Assembly: GCA_964036155.1 (NCBI GenBank) | Contig: OZ038423.1 | Location: 5,161,249-5,225,248 of the forward strand | Length of the DNA stretch: 64,000 nucleotides | Source: Diploscapter coronatus | Lineage: Eukaryota; Nematoda; Chromadorea; Rhabditida; Rhabditidae | Direction of reading: 5' to 3' | Program-made: the position numbers and the translations under genes | Part shown: piece after piece, positions 24,567 to 38,400 of the stretch | Numbering within the stretch: the first letter of the stretch is position 1 | Layout of the letters: the number at the start of each line of letters is the position of its first letter | The notes under the pieces: generated by a model | Seen by the model: the letters and a program-made list of their open reading frames with translations, nothing else | The model's database searches: none | Told to the model about the DNA's origin: nothing

Positions 24567-26986
24567 ATGTCAGATTCTGCTTCTGGAGAGATTTTATATG
24601 ATGCGATTGTGGTGGGGGCAGGAATATTCGGCAGTGCGGCCGCTTATCACTGCCAAAAGATGGGACTCAAAACCATATTGATCGAACAGGTTCGATTTGA
24701 GAGAGATAGCCATTTAAACAAGTGATATCGTTGAAATAGCGCGAATTTGATATCGATTTCGCGTTATAGCGTGAAAAGTTGCTCTTTAACCAGAAAGGCA
24801 ATTTGGAAAAGTAGCTGCATGCGAAATAGTATAAGATTTACTAGGGAAAAGATGCGACTCTTTCACTACTTCGTGTGCAACGATACTACTATTGAACCAC
24901 TTTTTGGTTGCGATCAGGAAATCATTCCCCAAATATTCTTTCTATAAACTGGACTGTTAGTGGTTGTCAAAATTTGACATTCGAACCCAAATAAAAAATA
25001 CTTATTTTACCAAACCCAAACTAGAACCTTGACTAGAACTTATCAAAGAACCAGGTTTTGACAACTTACTGTTGAATGTATTTTCTATCAAAAATGTGCG
25101 AAAATATAATGAAGCATCAACGTCATTGTTGCAGCTATTCAATACATGCGCATTCATGTATCAAAATTGAATTGCGATATCAGATTTCTAGAAAGTCACC
25201 CAATTGAAATTTTTACAATCAACTCATCCGAAACAACTTGTGTATGAAAGAAAATCTTGCAAAATGAATATTAAAAAAAAACATTCAGTATGATCGTATC
25301 CACACGCAAGGAAGTTCGCATGGCAAGACAAGAATTATTCGACGCGCCCACGCAGAGCCGGAGATTGTGGAACTGGTCGGACACACCTACGAACAGCTCA
25401 AGGAGCTGGAGGCTAAAGTCGGAACTCAACTGTGGCAGTGAGTAAATAGATATTAATAAAATTGTGCTGCTAGAAATCTATTTCAAAGAAAAGTGAACAT
25501 TAATCAGACAATCCTACTCTTCTATCCTCTGTGATGTAAAGCTCGCGGTTAATCTGAACAAACTTTGACTCTACATGCAACCTATTCAATGTTTCTAATT
25601 TAGAAACATCGGATTTCTTTGGGTGTCCTCTGAAAAACACATCAACACCATCTCAGAAGCTCTGAAAATCTACAATCTGCCTCACGAAATTATCCCCGGG
25701 TCAAAGGTATGGAATATCTTGAAAAATGAGATATATGTATTCAAAATTTAGATAAACGAAAGATTTCATCAGTTTGACAATTTCGATGACAGTTTCATGG
25801 GCCTATATGATCCGAAAGGTGGAGTAATTTTCGCAGATAGATGGTTGGCTGCATTTCAGGTAAATGATACGAAACTTTGAGATTTCGTTAAAATCTTAGG
25901 ATCTGTTCCTGAGCATGGGTGGCAAAATAGCCGATCACGAGAAGGTTTTGACCTATCGAGACGGAAGTATCGTCGAAATTCACACCATAAATGGGAACTG
26001 TTACAAAGGGAAGAAGGTGATCTTCACGGTCGGATCATGGCTTGAACAGATTTTCCCTGATTTGCCAATGAGCGTTCAGGTTGATTATTTGATCAAAACT
26101 GTTTGATTTAAAAAAAAAAAACAAATTAGGCAACCTCATTGACAGTTTGTTACTGGTCCCCTAAAGAAGTCTCGGACATTAAGCACTTTCAAGTCGGCAA
26201 TGTTCCCTCGTTTTATTTCATGAACCCGAGCACTCACTTTGCCGCATTTGCACTACCAGAAAGAGACTACATGGGTGGATTGAAGGTGATCTTATGCGAA
26301 AATAATAGTTTCACAGGTACATTTAGATTGCAAACGAAGCACAAACGCCCTTGAATCCGAATGGAGCGCATCCACCTATCGATGAGGTTTGATATTTTTT
26401 TTTACAATTTGAGACTTTTCTTTCAAAGTTGAACAACAACCCAACAATAGGAATTTATGAAAGCATAACTTTTTAACTATAGGTGAAAGATTTTGATAAT
26501 TTTGAAAACATCGCGCAATAATATTGGAACTGTCTTTTTATTTTGTAATTCAGAAGGGAATTTCTGACATGAAGCGATTCATCAAGCAGCACATGCCTAT
26601 GATCAACAACGAAAGTCCGATGAAAATCGAGCAATGCAAATATACAGTAAATTGGAGTTTGTAAATAAGGAGTGAATTTGTCTGGAATTTTCAGGTGTCA
26701 CCCGATCATAAATATGTAATCGGGCATCTCCCTGGATCGAAGAACATACTGATTGGAGGATGTTGTTCGGGAACTGGATTCAAGGTGGGTGTAAAGAATT
26801 TGAGAGCTCAAGAAAATTTTGCAGTAAATGAGGTTTCAAATTGAAATCAACAATAAGGACTAATTCTATCGTAATCAACTTCAGGTTGGCCCTGCGATTG
26901 GAAAGGCTCTGGCAGAATTGGCAGCTGGAAAAGGCATGACCATCAACATTGGACCATTTTCGTTTGAGAGATTCATCAAATCCTGA
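24567..26986 (+). CDS. FAD-dependent sarcosine / L-pipecolate oxidase (PIPOX-like)
   Basis: Exons: 24567-24689, 25289-25437, 25604-25706, 25752-25859, 25900-26079, 26130-26285, 26327-26386, 26554-26646, 26695-26784, 26885-26986; 387 residues, the usual length of monomeric sarcosine/pipecolate oxidases. The ATG sits 3 bases after a TTTAG acceptor, suggesting trans-splicing. The Rossmann FAD motif GAGIFG is at residues 17-22 and ends in a Glu (LIEQ). SSHGKTRIIRRAH follows, as in the family. Cys321 in QCKYTVSPDHKYVIG occupies the position of the covalent-flavin cysteine. GGCCSGTGFKVGPAIG is the C-terminal flavin-binding segment. The enzyme oxidises N-methyl or cyclic imino acids, releasing H2O2. 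Homologs are peroxisomal, but this one ends FIKS rather than an SKL-type signal. AATAAA lies at 27202-27207. Confidence 0.95.
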
Positions 26987-29392
26987 TTATAGCATCGCTT
27001 ATTTAGGAGAAATATTTTTCTGATTTCTCTTGATAAAATACAGGCATGCATTACAAAACTAGGTTTTATCTCTCATCACTATCATGAGATTAATGTATTT
27101 TCGTAATTTTCAATACAACCATTTGCATTCTTCATCAATATTTGCGAAGATTAGAATTTTTCAAAGTTATTATTTTGATTTATGATATAAAATTCATTTG
27201 AAATAAAAAAAAATATAGCTGATACTCAATGGGAATTTGATCGAAGTCATGAACCTTATCAAGCCTTGTTACAACTTCCGCAATCTAAGATTACGTGCAA
27301 TTGTTTTGTGTGAAGCTTGATCGTGCAAGAGAATCTTGTCATTGGCAAATAACTGATATCGAAGAAAAAGTTTCTAGAATCTTGCTTACTTTTCCCTTTA
27401 TGAAAAGAGTAAGTCCTTTTGCAATTCGATCTTTCGGCACATTCGATTTGCGTCTCGTTTGGATTTGCCTCCCTTCGTACGACAGAAATACTCAAAATCG
27501 TGAATATTTGCAAACGGCGGGCGAAATGCGAGACAACACTTCATAACGAGCTAGGATAGACAGAGACAGAAGATAGAAAAGATAAATGTTACTTAGGGTC
27601 GAATTAATGCTGGATGCACTAATTTAGCAGCAGCTTTAGACGATTTTCGATCATAAACTCTTTCCAAAATTTTGTGAACAGCTAAATCAATAATTTCATG
27701 AAATTTTCAATGTCCAAGCAATATTTAGGCATGATTTTCTGATGCAGCGTTGTTTCTTCCTAGAAATTATCTTCGATTTAATAATCATTGCTTTGATAAG
27801 AAAATTTCTTAGCAATCTTCATCAATCAATTTTTTCTGTGCCGTCAGTTTCATTCGTCCAAATCGACATCTACAAATCCAATATTGTTGTTAACGAAATA
27901 CCTATAAGATTTACGACCTCGTCTCATGAATTCGAAACGGACGAGGGGGGAATTTTGGTCGCGTGACGATTTTACAACAATTGAACTGAATGAGCTGCAA
28001 GTGAGAGGAAACAGCTAGGAGAGAGAGAGACTGGGAGTGGATAGAGAAAGCAGGGAAGGGAGAATCAGGCATCGATTCCAACCGACTTGGAGCTCGACCG
28101 GAACGAATCTGACGAGCAGATAAATCAGTTGCTGTCTCGGGGCTCGATAAATCGCAACTGCGGGGGAAACAAGAAGCAGAGAAAAATAGAGGACGGCAAT
28201 TGTTTCGGTCAGAGGCAGAGCTGTTTCTGCTGCTGATGATTCTGACTCTAATTTCTGCCAGCCGCAAGGCATTTCACAATCACTTGTTCGGATTCTAAAA
28301 AAATCTCTATTCTGAATGATCCGATATCAACAATGCTTATTCATTCTTAATTTCACATTCATCATAATTTTCCATATCAACTTCATATCAATTGTGTGGA
28401 AAGATTGGAATTTTTTATTTAAAAAAAACCACGAAGTCCTAACTTTCATAATTCTGCTAATCCGTATTTTCGGCATGAATATTCATTTATCAAAGGTTAG
28501 AAACTCGTCGTCCTGCCTTTTTCATTCATTGTGGATAATGGTTGTTCTTCTATCTGCTTGTCTACAAACTTGTGTAGTCTTTTGTGAGTGATAATTACTC
28601 GCTGAAAAGGAAACAATTTGGTTGGATTATCTCCGCGGACAGAGTTGAATATGTTCATTTGCTAACTTTATCACGTATCTCAACTAGGTCAGCATCATTT
28701 TAATTCTCGTTAGTGAATAATGGCATGATATTTATTTAGAACAACACGAATATTTTTGAATTTTTTCGCATAATTTCCTGAACATTATTATATAAGCTGA
28801 ATTATAAATGACATGTTTATATGTGATGTCTCAGATTATAATTCTCCAGAAATGGTGTCATTTCTGCTAAAATTTAGCTATTATTTTAGCTTTATATAAC
28901 AATTGGAGATCAGTATCAAAGTCACTAACTAATCTTATATCTAACAATACCGCTCACTTTTTCTAGAAAAAGCTGGATATTAGATTTCATATTTCTTAAC
29001 ATTTTTCCAATAAATTATTCATTAGTCCATAAGTATTGGAACAACTGAAAAGTTCTTTACTGAAAAGAATATTTTCGTTCCAATCGCGTCATATCCAATT
29101 ATTCTGCTCATATTTTTACGACTAGAAAATATATTCTTCTTCCCTTTTAAAAATATCAGTTTTCTAGAATTTTATTTTGACATTTCCGCTATACTCTTGT
29201 TATTCAATTGCTTCGTGATTTTGGATTTCAAACTTTTTAGTTCAGTAGTCTGCTCTGCGGTTGCATTCATTTTCTTTTACGAATTTTTATTTTTGGAACG
29301 TTTTGCACAAAGAAAAGCGAGTCTCGAATTCGGTTGTCAAATGAAAAGTCGGAGTTGGATTCGATGAAAATGAACGATGAATTTTGCAAAGA
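26987..29392. other. 3' flank of the oxidase gene and start of a gene-poor stretch
   Basis: No supportable gene. A plus-strand AATAAA at 27202-27207 probably ends the oxidase transcript. ORFs at 27295-27546, 27911-28272 (minus) and 28316-28591 have no recognisable domain or clean splice partners. A short GA run occurs near 28021. Confidence 0.45.
27202..27207 (+). terminator. polyadenylation signal candidate, oxidase gene
   Basis: AATAAA followed by an A run, 216 bases after the oxidase stop codon. Confidence 0.55.
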
Positions 29393-29451
29393 GCAATTCG
29401 AAATGCATCGTGTCTCACGGCGAGCGATCGAGTCGCTTAGCCACTAGGCCA
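29393..29451 (-). repeat. degenerate tRNA-like pol III promoter remnant (SINE-like)
   Basis: Read on the minus strand, TGGCCTAGTGGCTAAGCG matches the A-box/D-arm of class II tRNAs (TRGCNNAGYNGG). About 35 bases later ATTTCGAATTG resembles a decayed B box (GGTTCGANTCC). No complete cloverleaf with a paired acceptor stem can be drawn, so it is not called a tRNA gene. Confidence 0.35.
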
Positions 29452-32400
29452 TTTTTGTTGGAGATACAAAAATCCAAGTATTTGTCCAAAAATAAATTTT
29501 CATTTATCATTTCAGCATTCCGTTCAGTTTTCCCTTCTTACACCTACATTTGGCATTTTGAATTTTTCTAACTTGTAATTATTACAGCTATGCTCAGTGA
29601 TTCTTTGGTTTCAAACATGCAAATACCTAGGATCCGCAAACACTATGTATGCTATTTTTCCTTCTCACTGTAAATTTGGATTCGACAAAATGCTAGTGAA
29701 TTTACTGTTTTCTGCAATTCTTTCGCCAGAAAGTGAAAATGCGCGAAAATGTCGCAGTGGGATCGGTGGCAGACTTGGCAAAACCCGAATAGATCACAAA
29801 AACAACTCATATTTTTGCCGTATGCAAATGTGCACAAAAGCCGATTCAAACAAACCAGAGTTGTACATCAAATGAGCTAAGGGAATAATGAAGAGTGAAA
29901 TTCGAATGATTCGAACAGCCAAAATAATGTACGCAAATTTAAAACAAAAAAAAGCAAAATGCATGTTCACATATCAAGTCAGTTTTCACCTAATTTTTAG
30001 GTAAAAATGAATCTGTCCGAAAGATTGTTTTATGACCTCATCATCCAAGACACCAAGACCTATTCGTATGTGTATAGTTTTTTACTTCAAAATTGGGGAC
30101 ATGAAAAATGTGGCAGCAGCTATATGACAGAGGACGGAGAGCTTAACTAGGGGACTCTCCAACAGTTTTTTGAAATACCCCCCGTCATATAATAACTGTC
30201 GAAAAATGCATTCGCAGAGCCTAGTAAATACAACGTGAAATTTGTACTGTTGAATCATCGAGAATTGTATGCTTATCAAATGATCCTTTTTAGATTCTCG
30301 TACATCTTTGAAATTGTATGAAACTAATCACATGTTAGCTGGAAAAAGATAGCATTACTTTGAAACCTTGCAAATTATAGTTCGCTGATCTTTCGAGCTA
30401 TTATGGGCTTTTTAAAGAGTAGTTTTTATAATTCTTGTAAATCCTTTGCATTGATTGATTTTATTTGCTTTTCAAAAACAACGAATTCACCAGCTTTTCC
30501 GAATGTAATTTTGACTTGATAAATGTCGGTTTGATTGACTGCGATTTGCGGTGATTTGTCATTGAAAAGCTGATAAGAAATCGCTGAACGTGAATTCTAT
30601 AAATCAGCACAAATCGGCAGTTGGCGCATATATTCGATCAATTTAGCGATCATTCTCGAGATTTTTCTGATCCAATCAGATGATTATCTGAATTTGCCTC
30701 ACTGCTTGAACTTTTAGATTCGGTATATCTTATTTCGATCATGATTTTTTCTGAGATGAATTTCAATCGTCGATATATTCCTTCTTAGATTTTCGCATTT
30801 CTGCATCAAAATATCATTTCCTATCATTGTTCTTTTTACTTTCTAGAAGTCTTCAGTTCAATACCTCTATCACCAGTCAGTTTAATGTGATAACTGTTAG
30901 CTGTATGGCAATAATCATTGAGGCTATTTTTATCGCTGTGCTCTGAGACACTTGACGAAGTGCGAAGTTAGAGAAATTGAAAGGAAAAATGAGAAGAAAA
31001 TAACAAGATAAAGGAGAGGGTAGGGTGAAAAATGAAATTGATAGGGAAAAACTTGAGAGTGGAAAAGAGGAAGGGTAAAGGGACCGCACTGCTTTAGCCG
31101 TTTGGCTGTTGAGTTTGTGAATGCGAAGCGGAAATACCCCTATTCTTAGTATGATTTTCATTGCTTATTCCTTTATTTTTGTATTGTGAACGACATTGAA
31201 TGAACACGTCTTTGAGGAAGTAATTGCTTATTGACCAATACAACTTGCATGATCATCTATGGTTGTCGAGTTCGCCGGTAGATCAGGAATATGGGTAATA
31301 GGTAGATAGTGCTCTCGACCGCTTGCTAGACGAGATGGTGAGATAATGAGGGGCAAGGGTTTTAAATCGTTTATATAGCTTTTGGTGGGATTACCTAAAG
31401 TTACCCTGTTTTTCATCCAAATCTGGCTCTGACTCTCATTTCTCTCGTTTCTTTTCATTCTCCCACCTTCAGACACTCTCTAGCTTTCGAACTAAATTAT
31501 GCCAAAATTTTCCTAATGGAGTGAGTCGAAGCTGTCGCCAATTGATTTGCTCATGCTCAAAGCACTACCACTGTACCACAGTCACTGTACTCTGCTCTCC
31601 ATCTAAAACTAGATGCCCCAGGGAAAGAGGAGCGAGAGAACGTTTGAAATTGAGGGAATGAATGAGAAGCCAGAAAAATATTAGCCAGGGTCAGATTTGT
31701 ATGAAGACGGTATAGAATGCGAAACCCATGTTATAATTCTAATTTCAATACCACTGAAATATCACGATACAACACCATTGGCTAAGAGTTATTCTCTTTT
31801 GTTGCTACAACTTACACTCACTTTATTCTTATCAATAGAAATGTTTAAATTGCAAAATTTTTTATTTTATTCTCACGAATCTTTTTTTTTCGAGTTTTCC
31901 TTTTAAATATCATGACCCGAATAATCTCGGCTTGCTTGATTCTTAGCCTCAAATCGCAGGTCATTCGTCCCGCCTCAGTCTGTGTATCAATCGTAGTGAG
32001 TTTCTTCGTGGAATTACACAAAAAGGATCGAATTTCTCGACTTTTTTGCTGAACTCTCTAGACAAAATCCATCCTTCTAACCATGCGATCGATAGGATTT
32101 TAGAATCAATTTTGACTTTTGTTTTTATCTGAATGATCACTCTTTTTAAAATATATCGTGACTTAATAGCTATTCCAACTTTTAGTTAGCAAAGTCGTGT
32201 TGAAGTCATTTCATCTTCACACCTTATCATTCTACGTTCTTCATTCGGCCTAAAATTTATTCTATCTTATGCATTTTATGATCTTCTTCAAAATTAGCAT
32301 TAATTTTGCAAAGTGAAATAGGAGTAAATTTGCATAAAGCCCAAATATATCTGTGTGTTTGTACAAAGATGGAAATATATGTCGAATATGGCCTACATAT

Positions 32401-35400
32401 TATGAAATGCAGAAATGTAGATATGCGGCAGTTATAACGAGCTGCTGCTGCTCTCTAGCTCAGCTTCTTGACGGAATAATATTTCCATTCTCTCGACACA
32501 AAAATAATCACTTGCTGAATTCCGATGAGATTCATGTTTTACTACCGATCCTCTTTCATCATTTATCTCGTCGCACGATACTGTTAGATATTCTCGTAAC
32601 TTATTGCTGTTTACATGTATTCGTACAATTTATCAAAATAGCTATTAAAGTTCAAATTTGACGCGCAAGTGTGCGAAATATTCCCTCTCCACATTCAAGA
32701 ATCCTGACAAATAAATAGGTCAGAGCAATAACAATCATTTCTTTATAGTTCATATTCGGCAAAATTCAAACAATACCTACAATTAGCTTATATTCCCAAT
32801 ATTTCCTGCAAATATTCAAATTGTGACCAATAAACTTTCCCACTGGCAATTTGTGTGCGAGCGAAATAGAAAATTCGTTCAATCTTTTGTAACTTGTTTT
32901 CATGAATAACATATTCGCAGCTAATTTATTTCGAACAAAAACGGACTTAAATTTGTCACATCTGTGTCATGCGGACGAGCAATTTGTCTACAATGAAAAA
33001 ACGTGAATGGAGGGATATTTTGGGATTAGCTCTTAGGAGATCTTAGTTCTCCATGCCTTTCTTTAGAAGATGAGCAGAAACAATTATAATCCAGTTATAC
33101 TGACTAACCTTACGCTCATTATAACTTCTGAGGAAAATGTTTGCAGCATACTTTTTCTTGACGTTTTCTTCCGAATTTCATTATTACCTTGTGAATGAGT
33201 GGAGAATTAAAAAATTATTCATAACCTATTTGTCATCTAGTAAACGAATTATTACAATCTTAAGTTATTCTCTATTTCACCACATTGATAAGATCTCGAT
33301 GTTCTGAAATGCAATTTCTTATCCTTTCCATGAGAGATTAACCTTAAGTTTAAACATAAAGTTGACAACTATCAATGAATTATCGTGATTTTCGATTGAT
33401 CAAGATCCTTCATCTAATAATAACAACGATACTTTTGACAGTCATTATCACTGATCATCAATCATTTATTGCAATCACCTAATTTGGCTCATTTTTCTTT
33501 AATGCCCCACTCGACATGTCTCCTGTCCCTGTCTCTATCCAGAGCCCTGTGTGGTGCGTGCATTATGTCAGTCGTCTTTGCCCTTCCATTCTTCCTCCCT
33601 TCCTTCCCCTTTTCTTCCTCCATTTTTCCACTCTTTCATTCATTCCTTCATCTTTTTCTGCACCATTTCCCCCTCCATCTCTCTCTATTTTCATTGCTGT
33701 TGGCAGTTTCTTCTCAATATTTCCCCTTCCTTTGTCTACTCCCAGTCCATTGCTGGCTTATGTGGTCCTTCCAGCCTCTTACCTCTGACAATCACATCTC
33801 TTTCGCTCATAAACCTGATGATCACCAGCGATGACTATTAGTAGCTTGGTCGCATAGCGCAGTGACATGTCGTCAGAATTATTCTGCTCATATTTATGCG
33901 ATAAACCGATGTTCAAAGTAAATGTAGCGTGCATAATTTTGCTAAAAATATGCATTCTGTGATTAATGTAGTTATGCATTTTGCAATCGAAAATCTCTAT
34001 GCGTTGCATTACTTCTGAATAAAACTTTGTCAATTTGTTACACTCCATAAATTACAAGCCTGCATAACTTATCGTTTTATGATCATTCTTGATTTATGCT
34101 GTCCGAAAGCCATATCCATATGTCTTTATTACTTTCGAGTCCATAAAGTTCCCGCTTCCAAACATAACTTGCAAAAAATTGTCGTAATAATTACAGCTAT
34201 GTGTTCGTTAGTTTTTCATGTCTTCACATAGTGTCGAGGTAGTTTCGTTGTACTATGCTCCTGCTGCCAATTAGTTTACAGCTATTTTGTGCCACATGAT
34301 CTCAATTATTCCTCGCTTCGACTTCGCTTTCAATTGTTTCAAACCCAACTTTATGAATCCGAATTTGATTTCCGCCGAAACTGATCCAGGAAAATTGCTT
34401 TACTAATTACTACGCATTTTGATTTGCATAACTCTCAACAAATTCTTTTACATCTCGCACTTGCGAGGGATTTTCATTTGTTTTCTTTTGAATTGGTGAT
34501 TGATACCAATCATGGCTTTTTTCCAATATTCTAATCATAACATTTCGGAATAATCAATTTTTACAAAGAAATTAGGAAAGCGGAGATTTTGATAAGAAAT
34601 TCAAATCAAATATTGGATGCCTCAAATCATGTCAGTCGAACAACTAGTTTCATTTAACTGAAATAACCAAAAATTGGAGGAATCAGGCTTATCACGACAT
34701 CGTCCTGTTCCAACCATCTTTTCTAGTCCCTGAATAATCCACTTTCAGAACTTGGCTCGATATCCAATAGCCTTGCAGCTCGAATTATCACATTCACCCT
34801 CACATTTCCACTTTCTTCTTCTTCTTCCTCTGCTTCCCTGTTCCTGCTTCTCAAACTCAATCTCAGCTGCTTTTGTCTTTCCCTCTCCTCGGGTAGTAAA
34901 CTTAAATTACTTGTGTCTGTGCTCCACAGCGCTGCAATCGAAGCAGCGGGAATTTCGCCCATTTACTTCGCCACAACAACAGCTTCTGATAGAGCTGAGT
35001 CGGAGCTGTGTGATATCTTCCTCATCCAAAGAGTTTGTACAAGATTCACTTTATCTGGAATGACTGATCAACCTGTCTGACCTTTGAAAACAGGGAAAAG
35101 CGAATCTTGGACTAACCTGCCAATCGGGATGAGTTGGCATTCAGATTCTGCAATATCAGAGTCGGAATCTGAATTCTGACACATCACTGACTCCCACTTC
35201 AGATTTCCTTCCGTTCCCCTTCCTCCTGTCATTGCAGCATCATTATTCCCATATCTCCATCATCTCTTCTTCTTCTTCTTTCTTTCTTTTTTGCAAAGAC
35301 ATCCTCGTTTCGAACTCCTCTGCCCAGCTCTAATTTCCGATTTCTTCTTCTCTTCCAGACCTCTTCCTACTTCCCTTTTTCTCCTTCCCTCTGTGTCCTG

Positions 35401-38400
35401 AGCTCTCAATTCACTTTCTGACTGTCGGCTTCTCTCAATTCCCCTATTGTATCCCGTCATTTTCGGCATCTCTACACTCTCTCCACTCAACGAAAACATA
35501 AAGATGCTCTCACTTGCCAACGAGAGAAAAAGAAGAAGCGAGAAAATGGACCATTTTGGAAAGCTCACAAACTCAATTTCGACAAAAACGCACTCATTTT
35601 TGCACTTTTAGCTTGTGGCAAATTAGCTTCGCACTATTAAAAGTAGGCATTTATTTCTACATCTTTGGTCGATGAGTTTTGCTAAAATTAATTTCTTTGT
35701 GTTATTGTGAGAGTACGTAATTTTTCTGACTCGATTAAGATGAACTGATTTTTAATTTCAATGTTTCTTTCAACTTCGAGGTTGTGCTTCATAACGATCA
35801 TCTTATAGCACTACAAATGAATTCACTTCAACTGTCATCAGAATTGTTCGATTTTGAAAAATCCTAAATCGGAATTCCGAAGACAAAAATCCTTCGAAGT
35901 CTGAATTTTTGGAGTCGAAGAATTTCGAACACTCCTGACTATCACTCATATAAACCTTCGATCCGTGCCACCCTTGGGCACTTCCTAGATTTTCGATCTT
36001 TCAAAATTCTTTGCTCCCAATCAATTACTTCTGATAAATATCATTCGAAGATGGAAATTTACATCACCTCTTTCCGAGGTCTCAAATTTCATCAAAACAA
36101 GACTAAATACCCCTTTGTAAACATGGCATAATTCTTGTGATGGAGTGCATAAACAACGTGGATCTCCTTCTTCCTGCTCATTTTGACTCAAAGAAGTGCC
36201 GTTTCCAATTCCATCGGCTCGCCATGTCTGGCGAATTTTGGCTTTGCTCTTTCATACTCCATTCTTCGCTCTTTATTCGTTCATTTTTGGGCGAACTCAT
36301 CGATTACAGCACCAAAGTGCCCCGCTTCCGGAAGGAAGAGACTTCATATGCTTTGGTTATGCCAAACTTCCGTTTTACTTCTTCGCTTCCAAACTTATCT
36401 GTTGATCATTCTTAGAAATATTACTCCCAAGAATGCGCTAATTCGCATCAACGAAATATTTTTCTTGCAAAAATTAGCCCCAAGTCAAAACACGAGCCAT
36501 ACGCTATTTGTCATTTTTCTTCAAAAGGTTAACGTCCTACCATTTGACTAGAACGACCTTATTTTCAGACCTTTCACTGAGGCTATTTGTTGTTGCACGC
36601 ACAGAATTCAAACCAAAGCTCGCGGTGCTTCGATGTTTTTGGTCAGCGATTTGTTCAAATGAATAATTGCCGACATACATTTATTAGTTGCCAGGCTCTA
36701 CAGAGAAGGAGAAATTATACGACAACTCAAAATAAAATGCAAATGAGTAGATATGCATGAAATCCAGAAGAGTGAGGGCGGAAGGAGAAGGGAGCAGTGT
36801 GAGTGATGGGACAGAAGCAGAAGACAAGAGGACTACACTCCGAGCATATGCCAATACGGAAATGCACCAATCTAACACTCAAAACTCTCGACTACATTTT
36901 TCATCTGCCAGCTTCAGATAGAATCCTTCTTGCTGCTTCGTTCATATCAGGCCAAAAGTGCAGCCCATTTTTCACTTGTGGGATATTCAGTGCTGTGGAT
37001 TCGAAGTTTCGGATACTTCTAATTTCGATCATCAGCTATTCTGAGTGTACAAAATTTCGCTTTCGATTTAGAAAATCCTTGAGTTATTACTTTTCGACTA
37101 TTTTAAACCTTCATTTCATCTCAATTTGGTCACAAATCACTGACATCGTGGCATCAGTTCTTTCGAACTATGATAGGATCAGTCCAAGCTGGTGTTAGAC
37201 CGTTCTTTCATTTTAAGTTGTGCAATGTCACGAGGTTTCCAGATTTCTCGTTCATATTCAAAGTGCATCTTCACATCTTCAGTGTCCCCTCCATCTTTCT
37301 TCCCTTCCTTCATTGCCCTTCCTCCTTCACCCTTTGCCTACTTCGTCCTAAGCGAATTTAGTGTCCGAGTGACGCTCCGGGCCGAGCACATTCTTCATCC
37401 TTTGCAGCAAAAAGCGGCATCATTTTTCTTTTACTTATCTCCTCCTGTCAATTTTATCATTCAATTTTACTCGCTTCTTTGCAAGTTGCATCATTTCATT
37501 CATCCCATCTGCAAAATGTCATTCACAAATTTCGATAGCTTTGAGAGCAACTCATTCATTCATGGACATTGCAACATATGCACGAGTATGCCATGCTTTA
37601 TCCAGTAATTTTTGATAATTAGTTTATTATCCTCTTTGCACCTCAAGTACATAGTAATATTATGAATCTTTACATTTATGGCCATCTCACAAAAAGATTA
37701 ATAATTTCGTCGAATTTTTTTACCAACCTTGCAAAATTACTATCCATCATGGTAGATTTTTATTGATCATTCGTGACTTTATGAGATTTTTCATTCATGA
37801 TTTTGTGCAAAAAATACTCCTAAAATCGAGCTTCATTTCTAAGTCGGCAACTTTCTATCCAAAATAATCGATTTCCTTCAATAATTGCAACTTTCATAAT
37901 GTTTATGAAATATCTCGGCTTTGGCTTTTACTTTCGAAGTCTCACAACTTGAACGCATTTACCATTGCCGTATCGATCCGTGTCAAATCCGTTAATCTAA
38001 TTGTGCTGCTGCAATGACTGGCTAATCTCCTTCTTGTCGAGCACGTGAAATGGGTGTTTGGTGCCTAATTTCATTACGCAAACGCGCTTTTGCCGTTAGT
38101 TGAGTCCGTTAGTGTGAGGACATGGCTAACCCTCCGCTTATCATTTATCAGTCACTTCGATCGTTCTTTCTTTCGCATACATAGCAATGATCTGCCCCAG
38201 GACGGCAGTTTCCCTGTCCTTTATCAGAAAACTTCCGCCCTTCGACAATTATCCCCAGCACTACACGTTTCTTGCTATTTCTCGACCCGTTTTTCACCGA
38301 TTATCAGCCAGATTCCTCTAAGCGGATTGGCTAATTCAAGCGTACTAATAATTCTCTTATGATTTTTTCATGATGTCAATAGACTCACTTTCGAGGAATA

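Noticed and set aside
24963..25065. Ten-base inverted repeat (GTTGTCAAAA / TTTTGACAAC) in the first oxidase intron
   Set aside because: Short arms, no target duplication and no internal symmetry; too weak to call an element.
33469..33841. Three overlapping Ser/Leu/Phe/Pro-rich ORFs in different frames
   Set aside because: All three frames are open because the sequence is C/T-rich; none has an independent signature.
35260..35568. Minus-strand ORF with a signal-peptide-like start and a Lys/Arg-rich tail
   Set aside because: The tail is a translated polypurine tract (the C/T-rich tract seen from the other strand), and no acceptor or donor context or homology supports it.
37192..37608. 138-codon ORF in the gene desert
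   Set aside because: Composition follows a C/T-rich tract; no domain or conserved motif.
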